A stretch of 64,000 bases of DNA from Desulfobacteraceae bacterium. Lineage in GTDB: Bacteria; Desulfobacterota; Desulfobacteria; Desulfobacterales; SURF-7. Below, in pieces: positions 1 to 9,449 of this stretch (position 1 is the first letter of the stretch; each line of letters starts with the position of its first letter). The position numbers were made by a program, and so were the translations under genes. The stretch is taken from the NCBI GenBank assembly GCA_003599865.1, contig QZKS01000079.1:62001-126000 (forward strand). Direction: 5' to 3'. The notes below the pieces were generated by a model. It was not told the origin of the DNA. It did not search any database and saw nothing but the letters and a program-made list of their open reading frames with translations.

Positions 1-1
1 G

Positions 2-439
2 TTTATCCATCAGACCGGAAAGGCGGATGAGGCGATTGTCAGGGAAACGTATCAGCGGTTTGGTATTTCCGGAACAGTGCAGGCCTTTTTTCATGACATG
101 GCATCTTTGTACAGCGAAGCGGATCTGCTGATTTGCCGGGCGGGAGCGACAACCGTTGCAGAGGTAACTTCCATTGGAAAAGGTGTTATCTTTATTCCGT
201 ATCCATTTGCCGCGGATAATCATCAGGTGCTGAATGCAAAGGCGCTGGTTGATGAAGGGGCCGCGGAAATTATTCTGGAGGCCGCACTCTCGGGGGAAAA
301 GCTCGCAGAAACAATCGATACCCTGGCCGGCGATCCGGAACGTATCCATGTGATGGAAAAAAAGTCAAGAATGTTCGGCCGTCCGGATGCGGCTGAAGAA
401 ATTACAAAGGATGTTTATACTCTTATACAAGGTGCGTAA
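2..439 (+). CDS. murG: MurG, C-terminal part (cut by window start)
   Basis: This is the C-terminal 145 residues of UDP-GlcNAc:lipid I N-acetylglucosaminyltransferase, which makes lipid II on the inner face of the cytoplasmic membrane. The reading frame is open from base 2, so the start lies outside the window. The visible part is the UDP-GlcNAc-binding Rossmann half: CRAGATTVAE, then IPYPFAADNHQ, both typical of MurG. The stop is followed 30 nt later by murC, in the usual dcw order. The family assignment is firm; only the N-terminal membrane-binding half is missing. Confidence 0.93.
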   Translation, partial: FIHQTGKADEAIVRETYQRFGISGTVQAFFHDMASLYSEADLLICRAGATTVAEVTSIGKGVIFIPYPFAADNHQVLNAKALVDEGAAEIILEAALSGEKLAETIDTLAGDPERIHVMEKKSRMFGRPDAAEEITKDVYTLIQGA

Positions 440-469
440 TCCATATACCGCCTTTTGAATGGTTGGCAA

Positions 470-1873
470 ATGTATCGAAAAAAATATCATATCTATTTTG
501 TCGGAATCGGTGGAATCGGCATGAGTGGTATCGCCGAACTGCTCCTGAACCTGGGATATCAGGTTTCCGGTTCCGATATACAATTTTCCGGAATTACAAA
601 GCGTCTGGAAAGCCTCGGGGGAAAGGTTTACATCGGACATTCCGCTCATCAGATTGAAGGGGCGGATGTCGTTGTAACTTCCTCGGCGATTCACCAGGGG
701 AATCCGGAAGTGGAAGCCGCCTATCTGGCATCCATCCCTGTGATTCCAAGGGCGGAAATGCTGGCGGAACTGATGCGTCTAAAATATAGTGTTGCGGTTG
801 CCGGTGCGCACGGGAAGACATCTACAACTTCAATTATTGCCTCCGTTCTCGGAGAAGGCAAGCTGGACCCGACAGTAGTGATAGGAGGCAAGCTGAACAG
901 TGTCGGAACCAATGCAGTATTGGGCAAGGGGGAATATATTGTTGCCGAAGCGGATGAAAGTGATGGGTCATTTTTGAAATATTCTCCGACCATTGCGGTT
1001 GTGACCAATATTGATCAGGAGCATCTCGATTTTTATAAGGATCTGGATGAGATCAAACAGGTGTTTCTCAGCTTCATCGACCGGATACCGTTTTATGGCC
1101 TTGCCGTACTATGCCTTGATAATGAGGCTGTTCAGGATATTATTCCACAGATCAAAAAAAGGTTTACCACCTATGGGTTGAATAAACAGGCGGATTATCA
1201 GGCACGCCACATCATTTTCAAAGGGCCGACCAGCCGTTTTTTTGTATACTATCAGAACGAAAAACTGGGAGATATTTCTTTGAACCTCCCGGGAATTCAT
1301 AATGTTAACAACGCCATGGCCAGTATCGCAGTCGGCATTGAACTGGGAATACCGTTTCAGGTTATCAAAAAGGCGCTGGAGACCCATCAGGGAGTTCAAC
1401 GGCGTCTGCAAGTCAAAGGGATGGAACAAGGTGTCCAGGTGATGGATGATTACGGGCATCACCCCACCGAGGTCAAAACAACCCTTGCCGCTGTCCGGGA
1501 AAGCTGGCCGGACAGAAGGCTGGTGGTTATTTTTCAGCCGCATCGCTATACCAGGACAAGAGCACTTTTCTCGGAGTTTACCCTTTCGTTTTATCAGTCG
1601 GATGTTTTGATTGTATTGCCGATTTATGCGGCAGGGGAGAAAAAAATCGGGGGAGTGGATTCACAATCCTTATGTGAAGGTATTCGGGCGCATGGGCATA
1701 AAAATGTCACTTGTGTAAAGGATCATGCGGAAGCAGTTTCCGCTGCAAAAGAAGCGTTAAAAAAAGGAGATATCATTCTGACCCTTGGCGCAGGTGATGT
1801 ATGGATGGTTGGCGAAACCTTGTTGGATGAGATTTCATCATCAGGATTGCAGGAAAATGTCAATTCCAAATGA
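470..1873 (+). CDS. murC: UDP-N-acetylmuramate--L-alanine ligase
   Basis: MurC adds L-Ala to UDP-MurNAc with ATP, the first step of stem-peptide assembly in the cytoplasm. The 467-residue product opens with a Rossmann motif (GIGGIGMSGIAE). The Mur-ligase P-loop is GAHGKTSTT, and the domain-3 motif DDYGHHPTE is present. Length is normal for the family. The ATG at 470 is chosen because homologues begin just before this Rossmann motif; a TTG at 455 is in frame but less likely. No strong Shine-Dalgarno is seen, so translation may depend on coupling to murG. Its end overlaps murB by 17 nt. Confidence 0.95.
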   Translation: MYRKKYHIYFVGIGGIGMSGIAELLLNLGYQVSGSDIQFSGITKRLESLGGKVYIGHSAHQIEGADVVVTSSAIHQGNPEVEAAYLASIPVIPRAEMLAELMRLKYSVAVAGAHGKTSTTSIIASVLGEGKLDPTVVIGGKLNSVGTNAVLGKGEYIVAEADESDGSFLKYSPTIAVVTNIDQEHLDFYKDLDEIKQVFLSFIDRIPFYGLAVLCLDNEAVQDIIPQIKKRFTTYGLNKQADYQARHIIFKGPTSRFFVYYQNEKLGDISLNLPGIHNVNNAMASIAVGIELGIPFQVIKKALETHQGVQRRLQVKGMEQGVQVMDDYGHHPTEVKTTLAAVRESWPDRRLVVIFQPHRYTRTRALFSEFTLSFYQSDVLIVLPIYAAGEKKIGGVDSQSLCEGIRAHGHKNVTCVKDHAEAVSAAKEALKKGDIILTLGAGDVWMVGETLLDEISSSGLQENVNSK

Positions 1874-2804
1874 TATGAAAATTTGGCTTGAAATGGAATT
1901 CAAGGGACATGTCCGGTTTGATGAACCCATGTCCAAGCATACTTCCTTTCGGATCGGCGGACCTGCGGATGTATTGGTATTTCCGGCAACAAAGAGAGAA
2001 CTGGCAGTTCTGATCACAAAGGCAGCTGATAACGGTGTTCCATGGATTGTAATCGGCGGCGGAACAAATCTTTTGGTAAAAGACGGCGGAATTCGGGGAA
2101 TCGTTATTTCAACGCAGAAACAAAAGGCTGTTATGGAAGCTGCGACAATCAATGAGCAGATCACTCATATTCGAACTTCTGCAGGAACAAAGCTGAATGC
2201 GATTTGCCGCCTTGCTTGTCAAAAAGGCCTTCGCGGGATGAATTTTGCGATTGGTATTCCCGGAACGGTTGGAGGCGCGATTGCCATGAATGCAGGAACT
2301 GCCGATGGGGCAATGCAGGATGTTCTGTATTCGGTTGAATATATAGATACGGATGGCTTTTTAAAAAAGGCGGAAAAGGAAGACTTTTTGTTCTCTTATC
2401 GGCATTTTGTACTCAAAGGAACAGATGATTTTGGTTCATCCGGAATGCCTGTCATTGTTGAGGCTGTTTTTGAAATGGTTTCCGGTGATCCGGAAATACT
2501 GGAGCAGGAAGCAAAGATTGCTTTTGAAAAAAGGTCATCATCACAGCCTTCCGGCGTCGGGAATGCGGGCTGTTTTTTTAAAAATCCATCCGGACAGGAG
2601 CCGGCAGGAAGACTGATTGATCTGGCCGGATTGAAAGGATACGGTATCGGCGGTGCCTTTGTTTCGGAAAAGCATGCCAATTATATTGTCAATTCAGGAA
2701 CCGCCACAGCAGATGATGTGCTGTCTCTTTCGCATGTAATTCAGGAAAAGGTTTTCCGGATGTTTCAGGTGAAGCTTGAACCGGAGGTGCGGATTGTCGG
2801 ATAA
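1857..2804 (+). CDS. murB: UDP-N-acetylenolpyruvoylglucosamine reductase
   Basis: MurB is the FAD/NADPH enzyme that reduces UDP-GlcNAc-enolpyruvate to UDP-MurNAc. The 315-residue protein has the FAD-binding signature GGGTNLLV and the glycine-rich GIPGTVGGAIAMNAG segment. The substrate loop ends NAGCFFKNP, and the residue aligning with the usual catalytic Ser is Cys. The ATG at 1857 is preceded by AGGAAA and overlaps the murC 3' end; an upstream in-frame GTG at 1785 would bury the start deep in murC. Its own end overlaps the ftsQ start by 11 nt, suggesting translational coupling. Confidence 0.94.
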   Translation: MSIPNDMKIWLEMEFKGHVRFDEPMSKHTSFRIGGPADVLVFPATKRELAVLITKAADNGVPWIVIGGGTNLLVKDGGIRGIVISTQKQKAVMEAATINEQITHIRTSAGTKLNAICRLACQKGLRGMNFAIGIPGTVGGAIAMNAGTADGAMQDVLYSVEYIDTDGFLKKAEKEDFLFSYRHFVLKGTDDFGSSGMPVIVEAVFEMVSGDPEILEQEAKIAFEKRSSSQPSGVGNAGCFFKNPSGQEPAGRLIDLAGLKGYGIGGAFVSEKHANYIVNSGTATADDVLSLSHVIQEKVFRMFQVKLEPEVRIVG

Positions 2805-3627
2805 AAAGCAGCATCGAAAGAACCGATATAAAGGTTCAAAGAAAAGCGGTCCGTCCGAAAACCGTTTTCGGCTTATGCATCGACTGGGTTTTTGTTTTAA
2901 GACAATATGCGGCATCGGGATAATTGCCTTAATGAGTTTGTCTCTGATTTTTATTCATGATTTTGTCACGCAATGCGATTATTTCCGTGCCGATTCCATC
3001 ACTGTTTCCGGTGCAGCAAGGTTGTCGGAAAAGGAAATTCTCACATGCGCGGGCATCGGAAAATCGGATAATATTCTGGCAATCAATTTGCCTTTGGCCA
3101 GAAAACAGCTTCTGGCCCATCCATGGGTAGCAGAGGCGGAGATCAGCCGGGAGCTTCCCAAGGGTATTTCCATCCAGGTGAAAGAACATAAGGCGCTTGC
3201 TGTTTTGAGTATGGGGAGAAAATTTCTGATCAACTATCAGGGTGAAATCTTCAAGGAAAGCGATTCTTCGGACCCGGGCGATCTTCCGGTTGTCAGTGGT
3301 TTGGATTATTCGGACCTGGGGCCTGCCGATGAACGAAAAAGTAAACCCCTCTCAGCAGTTGTTGAATGGCTTCTCATGGGAGGCAGAATTCATCGTATTT
3401 TTCCGGAAATGGCTGTCAAGGAAATTAAAGTAGACAGGGAAATCGGCTTGACACTTCTGTTGTCGAATGAAGACCGGTGGATCTGTCTCGGATACACAGA
3501 TTATAATCAGAAAGCAGACAGGCTTCGAAAGATTGTCAGTTATTTGAGAAACAGTTCTCAACTAAACGAAATTCAATCGATCGACCTGGTTAACCCGGAT
3601 CGGGTAATCCTGAGGCCTTTGGGATGA
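2794..3627 (+). CDS. ftsQ: Cell division protein FtsQ (DivIB)
   Basis: FtsQ is a bitopic divisome protein linking cytoplasmic FtsA/FtsZ to the periplasmic FtsB/FtsL complex. The product is 277 residues: a basic cytoplasmic tail, one membrane segment (about residues 35-58), then a POTRA domain (FRADSITVSGAARLSEKEI) and the FtsQ beta domain. The start is taken as TTG 2794 because GGAGGT lies 5 nt upstream (2783-2788), inside the end of murB. Position between murB and ftsA is the classic dcw arrangement. Sequence conservation is modest, as usual for FtsQ; order plus POTRA support the call. Confidence 0.9.
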   Translation: MSDKKQHRKNRYKGSKKSGPSENRFRLMHRLGFCFKTICGIGIIALMSLSLIFIHDFVTQCDYFRADSITVSGAARLSEKEILTCAGIGKSDNILAINLPLARKQLLAHPWVAEAEISRELPKGISIQVKEHKALAVLSMGRKFLINYQGEIFKESDSSDPGDLPVVSGLDYSDLGPADERKSKPLSAVVEWLLMGGRIHRIFPEMAVKEIKVDREIGLTLLLSNEDRWICLGYTDYNQKADRLRKIVSYLRNSSQLNEIQSIDLVNPDRVILRPLG

Positions 3628-3663
3628 GGCATTCAATTGCCATTATAGAAAAGGAGGTTTAAC

Positions 3664-4887
3664 GTGCAAGGACCGGAATTGATTGTTGGCCTTGATATAG
3701 GAACAACCAAAATTTGTGCGGTTGTGGGTGAGGTTTCAGGAGATAAAATTAATGTTATCGGTATTGGGACACATCCTTCGATCGGACTCCGGAAAGGAGT
3801 CGTTGTAAACATTGAAGCCACCGTGGAATCGATTCAAAAAGCCGTTGAAGAAGCGGAACTGATGGCCGGTTGTGAAATTTCATCGGTCTATGCAGGAATC
3901 GCAGGCGGACACATTACCGGATTCAATAGCCATGGAATTATTGCCGTGAAAGGGAATGAGATCACGCAGAATGATGTGGATCGGGTGATTGAGGCTGCAA
4001 GGGCAGTTGCCATTCCCATGGATCGGGAGGTCATCCATGTCCTTCCTCAGGAATTTATTGTTGATGATGAACCCGGAATTCAGAATCCTGTCGGCATGAC
4101 AGGCGTAAGGCTGGAGACAAAAATTCATATTGTGACGGGAGCGGTAGCCTCTGCGCATAATATTGTCAAGTGTACCAACAGAGCCGGTCTGGATGTATGC
4201 GATATCGTATTGGAGTCGCTTGCTTCCGGTGAATCGGTTCTTACAAAAGAAGAAAAGGAACAGGGGGTAGCTCTTCTGGATCTTGGCGGCGGGACGTCGG
4301 ATCTTGCCATATTTTCAAAAAACAATATCCGGCACACCTTTGTCCTTGCTCTTGGCGGAAACAATCTGACCAATGATATTTCCATTGGTTTGCGGGCTCC
4401 CAATGCAGAGGCAGAGAAGATTAAAAAGAAATTCGGGACCTGCCTATCCAGCCAGATCGCTTCCGATGATACGATTGAAGTTCCCGGAATGGGTGGACGG
4501 AAGTCCAGGAAACTGCCCAGGCAGATTCTGGGAGAAATTCTGGAGCCTCGAATGGAAGAGATATTTACATTGATTAAAAGAGAAATTGTTCGGGCGGAAA
4601 TGGAGAACATGATCAGCGCAGGTGTCGTGGTAACCGGAGGAACAGCACTTCTGGATGGCGTTACCGAAATCGCGGAATCGGTTCTGAATGTCCCTGCCCG
4701 ACTGGGAAGACCCCAGGGCATCGGGGGGCTCGTGGATGTAGTAAACAATCCGATGTATGCTACTGCAGTCGGGTTGGTTCTTTTTGGCGCCAGAAATCGG
4801 ACGCAAAGCAAATTCAGGATTCGTGATGCCAATATTTTCAATCGCGTCATGACGCGAATGAAAAAATGGTTTCAGGAAATTATTTAA
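3664..4887 (+). CDS. ftsA: Cell division protein FtsA
   Basis: FtsA is the actin-like ATPase that tethers FtsZ to the membrane. The 407-residue protein has phosphate-1 GLDIGTTKICAVVG, phosphate-2 LLDLGGGTSDLAIF and the adenosine motif VVTGGTALLDG. The extreme C-terminus (FNRVMTRMKKWFQEII) is an amphipathic helix of the membrane-targeting type. Translation begins at GTG 3664 behind an ideal AAAGGAGGT. It follows ftsQ by 36 nt and precedes ftsZ by 96 nt. Confidence 0.97.
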   Translation: MQGPELIVGLDIGTTKICAVVGEVSGDKINVIGIGTHPSIGLRKGVVVNIEATVESIQKAVEEAELMAGCEISSVYAGIAGGHITGFNSHGIIAVKGNEITQNDVDRVIEAARAVAIPMDREVIHVLPQEFIVDDEPGIQNPVGMTGVRLETKIHIVTGAVASAHNIVKCTNRAGLDVCDIVLESLASGESVLTKEEKEQGVALLDLGGGTSDLAIFSKNNIRHTFVLALGGNNLTNDISIGLRAPNAEAEKIKKKFGTCLSSQIASDDTIEVPGMGGRKSRKLPRQILGEILEPRMEEIFTLIKREIVRAEMENMISAGVVVTGGTALLDGVTEIAESVLNVPARLGRPQGIGGLVDVVNNPMYATAVGLVLFGARNRTQSKFRIRDANIFNRVMTRMKKWFQEII

Positions 4888-4983
4888 CGGTTTTTTCATT
4901 GTTGGTTATTACAAACCCTTTGCAGCAAAAGGGTGGTTTATGGGATCGGGAAAAAATACTTAATTCAATCGGAGGTGGGGAAT
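4888..4983 (+). promoter_or_regulatory. ftsA-ftsZ spacer with stem-loop and strong RBS
   Basis: The 96-nt spacer contains an inverted repeat around ACCCTTT / AAAGGGT (about 4912-4928) without a following T-run. It may be an mRNA stem rather than a terminator. A strong ribosome site (GGAGGTGGGG) sits just before the ftsZ ATG. That ftsZ has separate translational control here is an inference. Confidence 0.35.
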
Positions 4984-6171
4984 ATGAACTTTACTTATGT
5001 GGAAAGAGAAAAAACAGCAAAAATTAAAGTAATCGGTGTTGGCGGAGCAGGCGGAAATGCGATCAATAATATGGTTGAGTCTAATCTTATGGGCGTGGAT
5101 TTTATTGTCGCCAACACCGATGCACAAGCTCTTGAAATCTCAAAAGCCCCAACTAAAATTCAGATCGGCGGAAAACTGACGGAAGGACTTGGCGCGGGGG
5201 CGAATCCATCTGTCGGCAGGGACGCAGCCATGGAGAATGCGGATGCGATTCGCAGGGTTCTGGAAGGAAGTCATATGGTATTTTTAACAGCCGGCTTCGG
5301 GGGCGGAACCGGTACCGGGGCAACTCCTATAATTGCTGAGATCTGTAAGGAAATAGGGGCTCTTACAGTTGCTGTCGTATCCAGACCATTCTCATTTGAA
5401 GGAAGAAAAAGAGCCAAACAGGCGGAAGAAGGAATCAGCATTTTAAAGGATGTTGCCGATACGGTAATTACGATTCCCAATGACAGACTGCGGGGGATTG
5501 CACCGAAAAATGCCAGAATGCTGGAAATGTTCAAAAAAGCGGATGAAATTTTACACCATTCCGTAAAAGGTATTACCGATCTGATCATGGTCCCCGGGCT
5601 GGTCAATCTTGATTTTGCCGATGTTCGAACGACAATGTCCAAAGCCGGCATGGCACTGATGGGAATCGGTGTGGCATCCGGAGAAAACCGGGCAACGGAA
5701 GCAGCGGAAAGAGCCATTTCCCATCCGCTTCTGGAAGACATATCCATATCCGGTGCACGAGGCGTTCTGATGAATATCACCTGTACCAGCGATATGACGC
5801 TTGATGAAATGACGGAGGCATCGGATCGTATTTATGAAGAAGTCGGTGATGAGGCGGATATCATCTGGGGGCAGGCAATTGATGAGAGCCTTGGCGATGA
5901 AATGAGAGTAACGGTAATCGCTACGGGTATCGATTCGGAAAATTATAAAAAGAAATCGGGTTCTCGTGAAAAAGAACAGTTAAGAGGAAAAGTCAGGGAT
6001 ATTACACCGGAAGACTTGAAACATGCTTCCGATTTTGAAGAGCCGACATTTATCCGTCATCAGAAAGCAGTGGGTGAAGACTCCAGGGCAACCTATCGCG
6101 GTTTCAAGGGGATTGTTCTGGATAATGATGACCTGGATATTCCGACCTTTTTAAGAAGAAAAGCGGATTAA
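4984..6171 (+). CDS. ftsZ: Cell division protein FtsZ
   Basis: FtsZ is the tubulin-like GTPase that forms the Z ring. The 395-residue protein has the tubulin signature GGGTGTGA, the T7/synergy region NLDFADVRT, and the C-terminal conserved peptide DIPTFLRRKAD that binds FtsA. The ATG at 4984 is chosen because GGAGGT lies 7-12 nt upstream; a GTG at 4933 lacks this. It is the last dcw gene here; no lpxC follows. Confidence 0.98.
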   Translation: MNFTYVEREKTAKIKVIGVGGAGGNAINNMVESNLMGVDFIVANTDAQALEISKAPTKIQIGGKLTEGLGAGANPSVGRDAAMENADAIRRVLEGSHMVFLTAGFGGGTGTGATPIIAEICKEIGALTVAVVSRPFSFEGRKRAKQAEEGISILKDVADTVITIPNDRLRGIAPKNARMLEMFKKADEILHHSVKGITDLIMVPGLVNLDFADVRTTMSKAGMALMGIGVASGENRATEAAERAISHPLLEDISISGARGVLMNITCTSDMTLDEMTEASDRIYEEVGDEADIIWGQAIDESLGDEMRVTVIATGIDSENYKKKSGSREKEQLRGKVRDITPEDLKHASDFEEPTFIRHQKAVGEDSRATYRGFKGIVLDNDDLDIPTFLRRKAD

Positions 6172-6264
6172 TCGCTTTGTTTGGATATTGACAGTATCAA
6201 TAAGCGGTATGGCAGGCTTTTGCCGGTTTATGGTATGGTTGTTGTATTTATAAATTGATATCGT

Positions 6265-7986
6265 ATGGCACGGAAAAGCATACATAGCAGACAGCGTTAT
6301 ATCGATTCCGAGATCGGAACCGTTTTCCGGAAACGCAAGGGAAAGACGGAAGTGGCATTGATTTATCCCAATACCTACTCTGTCGGCATGTCCAATCTTG
6401 GATTCCAGACGGTCTATCGACTGCTGAATGAAATGGATATGGTCTCTTGTGAACGCGCCTTTTTGCCGGATTCCGATGAGACGGCCGACAGCGGGATTCG
6501 AACCATGGAATCCAATCGATCCATCCATGAATTTCCTGTAATTGCTTTTTCTGTGTCGTTTGAATCTGATTTCCTCAACCTGATAGCCGTCGTTGAGAAA
6601 GCAGGTCTTCCCCTGCAATCTGCTGCCCGAGGTGATCCCCACCCCCTCGTGATTGCAGGGGGAGTAGCCTGTTTTTTAAATCCGGAACCGGCTGCTCCCT
6701 TTGTCGACTGTTTTTTGATCGGGGAAGCAGAACAACTGCTTCCCCGATTTATTGAAGCCTTGGATTTGTCTGCCGGCAGAAAAGAAAATTTATATCATAT
6801 CGCCCGAACCGTTCCGGGTGCATATGTCCCTCAATTTTATACTCCCGTTTATCATAGCGATAGGACCATAAAGGAATTCGCAGCGCTGGAAGAGGGCGTG
6901 CCAAAAACCATCAAAAGAGTCTTTGAAAAAGAATTATCCGCCACATCTGCTTACACCTCCATCCTGACCCCAAACACGGCGTTCCGGGATACCTTTCTGG
7001 TTGAGGTCAGCCGGGGCTGTCCGCATGGATGCCGCTTCTGCACCGCCGGATTTATCTACAGGCCTCCTCGATTCCGTTCTGCTGAAGTTCTGAAACAGAA
7101 TATCGATATGGGAAAGGAGATGAGCCGGAAGATCGGCTTGATGGGAACGGCGGTTTCCGATCATCCGGAAATCGGCGCACTCTGTCAGTATGCCATTGAC
7201 AGGGATCTGAGTGTTTCCTTCAGTTCTCTGCGGGCAGATGCTTTGACACCGGAATTGATGGAGGCATTGAAAAAAAGCGGCATCAAGACCGCTACCATTG
7301 CTCCTGAAGCCGGATCGGAGAGGATGAGGCGAATCATCAATAAAGGACTGACGGAAACGCAGATCGTAACGGCTTCTAAAACGCTTGTAAAAAGCGGTAT
7401 CCCGAATTTGAAGCTGTATTTTATGATCGGTCTTCCCTGGGAGACGGATGCCGACATTGACGCTATCGTTACACTTTGCATCAAGATCAAGGAGCAGTTT
7501 CTGGAAGCCAGCCGGGAAGAAAAGCATATCGGTACGATTACGGTCAGTGTCAATCCATTTGTTCCCAAACCATTTACGCCGTTTCAGTGGGTTCCGATGG
7601 ATGATATCAAACAATTGAACAGGAAAATCAAAAAGATCCGCGATGGTCTCGGAAAGGTCGCCAATGTGAATGTTCAGGCGGAATCTCCCCGAAAAGCAAT
7701 CATTCAGGCGCTTTTGTCAAGAGGGGACAGACGGGTTTCGGATATATTGCTTCTCGCTTTAAAAAATCAGGGAAACTGGTCCAGAACCATCAAGGAAAGT
7801 GATCAGGATATTTCATTTTACGTAAACCGGGAAAGGTCAACCGACGAGTTTCTGCCATGGGATTTTCTGGATCATGGAATCCGGAAATCCTTTTTACGGA
7901 GAGAATACGAGCGTGCCCGGAGAGCGGAAACCTCAAAAGCCTGCCCGATGAAATCATGTGACCGATGCGGCGTCTGCCAAAAATGA
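6265..7986 (+). CDS. B12-binding-type radical SAM protein (TIGR03960-like)
   Basis: This is a 573-residue radical SAM enzyme. An N-terminal B12-binding-like region (IYPNTYSVGMSNLGF) precedes the iron-sulfur motif CPHGCRFC (CxxxCxxC) near residue 255. The TIM-barrel follows, and a C-terminal Cys cluster (CPMKSCDRCGVC) may bind another metal site. It matches the TIGR03960-like family often found in Deltaproteobacteria; the substrate is not known to me. No Shine-Dalgarno precedes the ATG, but a TATAAA box lies 10 nt upstream, so the transcript may be leaderless or nearly so. Confidence 0.85.
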   Translation: MARKSIHSRQRYIDSEIGTVFRKRKGKTEVALIYPNTYSVGMSNLGFQTVYRLLNEMDMVSCERAFLPDSDETADSGIRTMESNRSIHEFPVIAFSVSFESDFLNLIAVVEKAGLPLQSAARGDPHPLVIAGGVACFLNPEPAAPFVDCFLIGEAEQLLPRFIEALDLSAGRKENLYHIARTVPGAYVPQFYTPVYHSDRTIKEFAALEEGVPKTIKRVFEKELSATSAYTSILTPNTAFRDTFLVEVSRGCPHGCRFCTAGFIYRPPRFRSAEVLKQNIDMGKEMSRKIGLMGTAVSDHPEIGALCQYAIDRDLSVSFSSLRADALTPELMEALKKSGIKTATIAPEAGSERMRRIINKGLTETQIVTASKTLVKSGIPNLKLYFMIGLPWETDADIDAIVTLCIKIKEQFLEASREEKHIGTITVSVNPFVPKPFTPFQWVPMDDIKQLNRKIKKIRDGLGKVANVNVQAESPRKAIIQALLSRGDRRVSDILLLALKNQGNWSRTIKESDQDISFYVNRERSTDEFLPWDFLDHGIRKSFLRREYERARRAETSKACPMKSCDRCGVCQK

Positions 7987-8047
7987 TGGAAGATTATCGG
8001 AAACACAGAGCAGGCCCGGATTTTTGTTGAAACCGATCCGGAGGCTC

Positions 8048-8545
8048 ATGAGCATGGGAGAAAAAGGCTTGAAAACACCGGATGTAATCGTGATCCAAAA
8101 GGAAAAAACCGTTTTCCGGATGGATGGCAATGGTCGATGGTATAATGAATTCGGAAGATTCGAAAAGAAAAAAATCATTGATTATTTTCATTCCGCCATC
8201 CAGCGGGATGAGGAAGGTTATTTTCTCCAGCAGGAAAAAGACGGTTATCTGGAGAAAGCATATTTTCATTATGATGATACGGCACTGTTTGTGTTCCATA
8301 TCACCTTGGGTGAATCCGTTTCTTTACGGCTCAATACGGGAAAGGAGTTAAAACTGAATCCGGAATCCCTGTTCATCAAGAATGATCACCTGTATCTGAA
8401 TCTGGAAGGAGAACCCGTTAAATTCACGGATCGCACCATGATGAAAATTGCTGCGATCCTGGAGGAAAAAGGCGAAGAATGTTGGATCCGGATCAAGGGT
8501 AAGAGGTATAAAATCCCTGAGATTCATGAAAAAAAAACGTCATAG
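8048..8545 (+). CDS. DUF1285-like protein
   Basis: This is a soluble protein of about 165 residues with no signal peptide. The stretch DGNGRWYNEF...RDEEGYFL resembles the DUF1285 pattern; I infer membership from this pattern only. The function is unknown. The start is uncertain: ATG 8048 and ATG 8054 both lie just after GGAGG (8040-8044), with the spacing better for 8054. A GTG at 7958 would overlap the radical SAM gene and has no ribosome site. Tight spacing suggests co-transcription with the radical SAM gene. Confidence 0.6.
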   Translation: MSMGEKGLKTPDVIVIQKEKTVFRMDGNGRWYNEFGRFEKKKIIDYFHSAIQRDEEGYFLQQEKDGYLEKAYFHYDDTALFVFHITLGESVSLRLNTGKELKLNPESLFIKNDHLYLNLEGEPVKFTDRTMMKIAAILEEKGEECWIRIKGKRYKIPEIHEKKTS

Positions 8546-8663
8546 AAAGTCCGGTACAGGGCAATCGCAACATTTGCGAATCATCATTGTACAAATCAAG
8601 AAATAAATGCTATCAGTAAAACCATGATGCATCCTTCGGCACCTTACCAGTGTGAGGTATGAC

Positions 8664-9362
8664 ATGCGATACGGCATTATTTTCTTTTTTCTCACCCTAT
8701 TTTTCATTTCCGCAACTTCTGCGTCAACAACCATTGCCTATGATATTGAGGAAGGCATCCGCGCTGTCAAAGATCAGCAATTGGAAAAAGCACATGATAT
8801 TTTTCTGCATCTGGCAAAGGATGATTGCGTTGATGCCATGTGGTTGCTGGGAATGATGTATTACAGGGGAATCGGTGTATCTGAAGATGCTGTTACGGCA
8901 TTTCAATGGTTTGAAAACGCATCAGGGCTGGGTGATCCGGATTCCATGAATCTTGTCGGGCTGATGTATGAATCCGGTATCGGTATCAGCAGAAATCTGG
9001 ATCAGGCCATGGCCTGGTATGAAAAAGCGGTTGAAAACGGCAGCGTGGATGCCATGTATAATCTATGTATCCTCAATCTGAAGCTGAAGAATAATACCGC
9101 CTCTTATATGTGGTATAAACTGGCGGAATACTATCAATACGATTGCTCCGAGGATGAAAAGAAAATCATCCGGGATAAGTTCCGTTCTTTTCTGGACAAG
9201 GAACAGGAGATGGCCGTTCAGGCCCGCGTGGAATTATGGATTCAGAAACATTCGGGGTACAATGATTTAATCAAAAGGTTGAGTGAAACAGGCCCCATGT
9301 GTTACCCGTCGATGACTGAAGCAGAGACCTCCGTCAAGCCCTCCTCCCCGAATAAAAAATAA
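8664..9362 (+). CDS. Exported Sel1-repeat (TPR-like) protein
   Basis: The 232-residue protein begins with a signal peptide (MRYGIIFFFLTLFFISATSAS). At least three Sel1-type helical repeats follow, with the AMWLLGMMYYRGIGV, SMNLVGLMYESGIGI and AMYNLCILNLKLKN patterns. Sel1 repeats are protein-interaction scaffolds, so a periplasmic adaptor role is the reasonable inference. The ATG at 8664 is chosen over GTG 8652 because GAGGT (8654-8658) sits 5 nt before it. A 118-nt gap precedes it, so it probably has its own promoter. Confidence 0.8.
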   Translation: MRYGIIFFFLTLFFISATSASTTIAYDIEEGIRAVKDQQLEKAHDIFLHLAKDDCVDAMWLLGMMYYRGIGVSEDAVTAFQWFENASGLGDPDSMNLVGLMYESGIGISRNLDQAMAWYEKAVENGSVDAMYNLCILNLKLKNNTASYMWYKLAEYYQYDCSEDEKKIIRDKFRSFLDKEQEMAVQARVELWIQKHSGYNDLIKRLSETGPMCYPSMTEAETSVKPSSPNKK

Positions 9363-9371
9363 TATTTTTTT

Positions 9372-9389
9372 TCATGATGATCATCATGA
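9372..9389. repeat. 18-nt perfect palindrome after the Sel1 gene
   Basis: TCATGATGATCATCATGA is a perfect palindrome starting 10 nt after the Sel1 stop, with a T-run on its left side only. It could be part of a terminator acting on the opposite strand or a protein-binding site. Confidence 0.5.
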
Positions 9390-9449
9390 CCGGGAACCGG
9401 TGTTGTGCCGGGCCGCGGTCAGTCGGCAAATCCGTATTGCAATTTCATC

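Noticed and set aside
4125-4850. 241-codon open frame antisense to ftsA
   Set aside because: FtsA motifs and ribosome site are clear on the plus strand; this is a shadow.
6488-6506. tRNA T-arm-like sequence (GGTTCGAATCC on the minus strand)
   Set aside because: It lies inside the radical SAM coding region, the flanking bases do not pair as a T stem, and no cloverleaf can be drawn.
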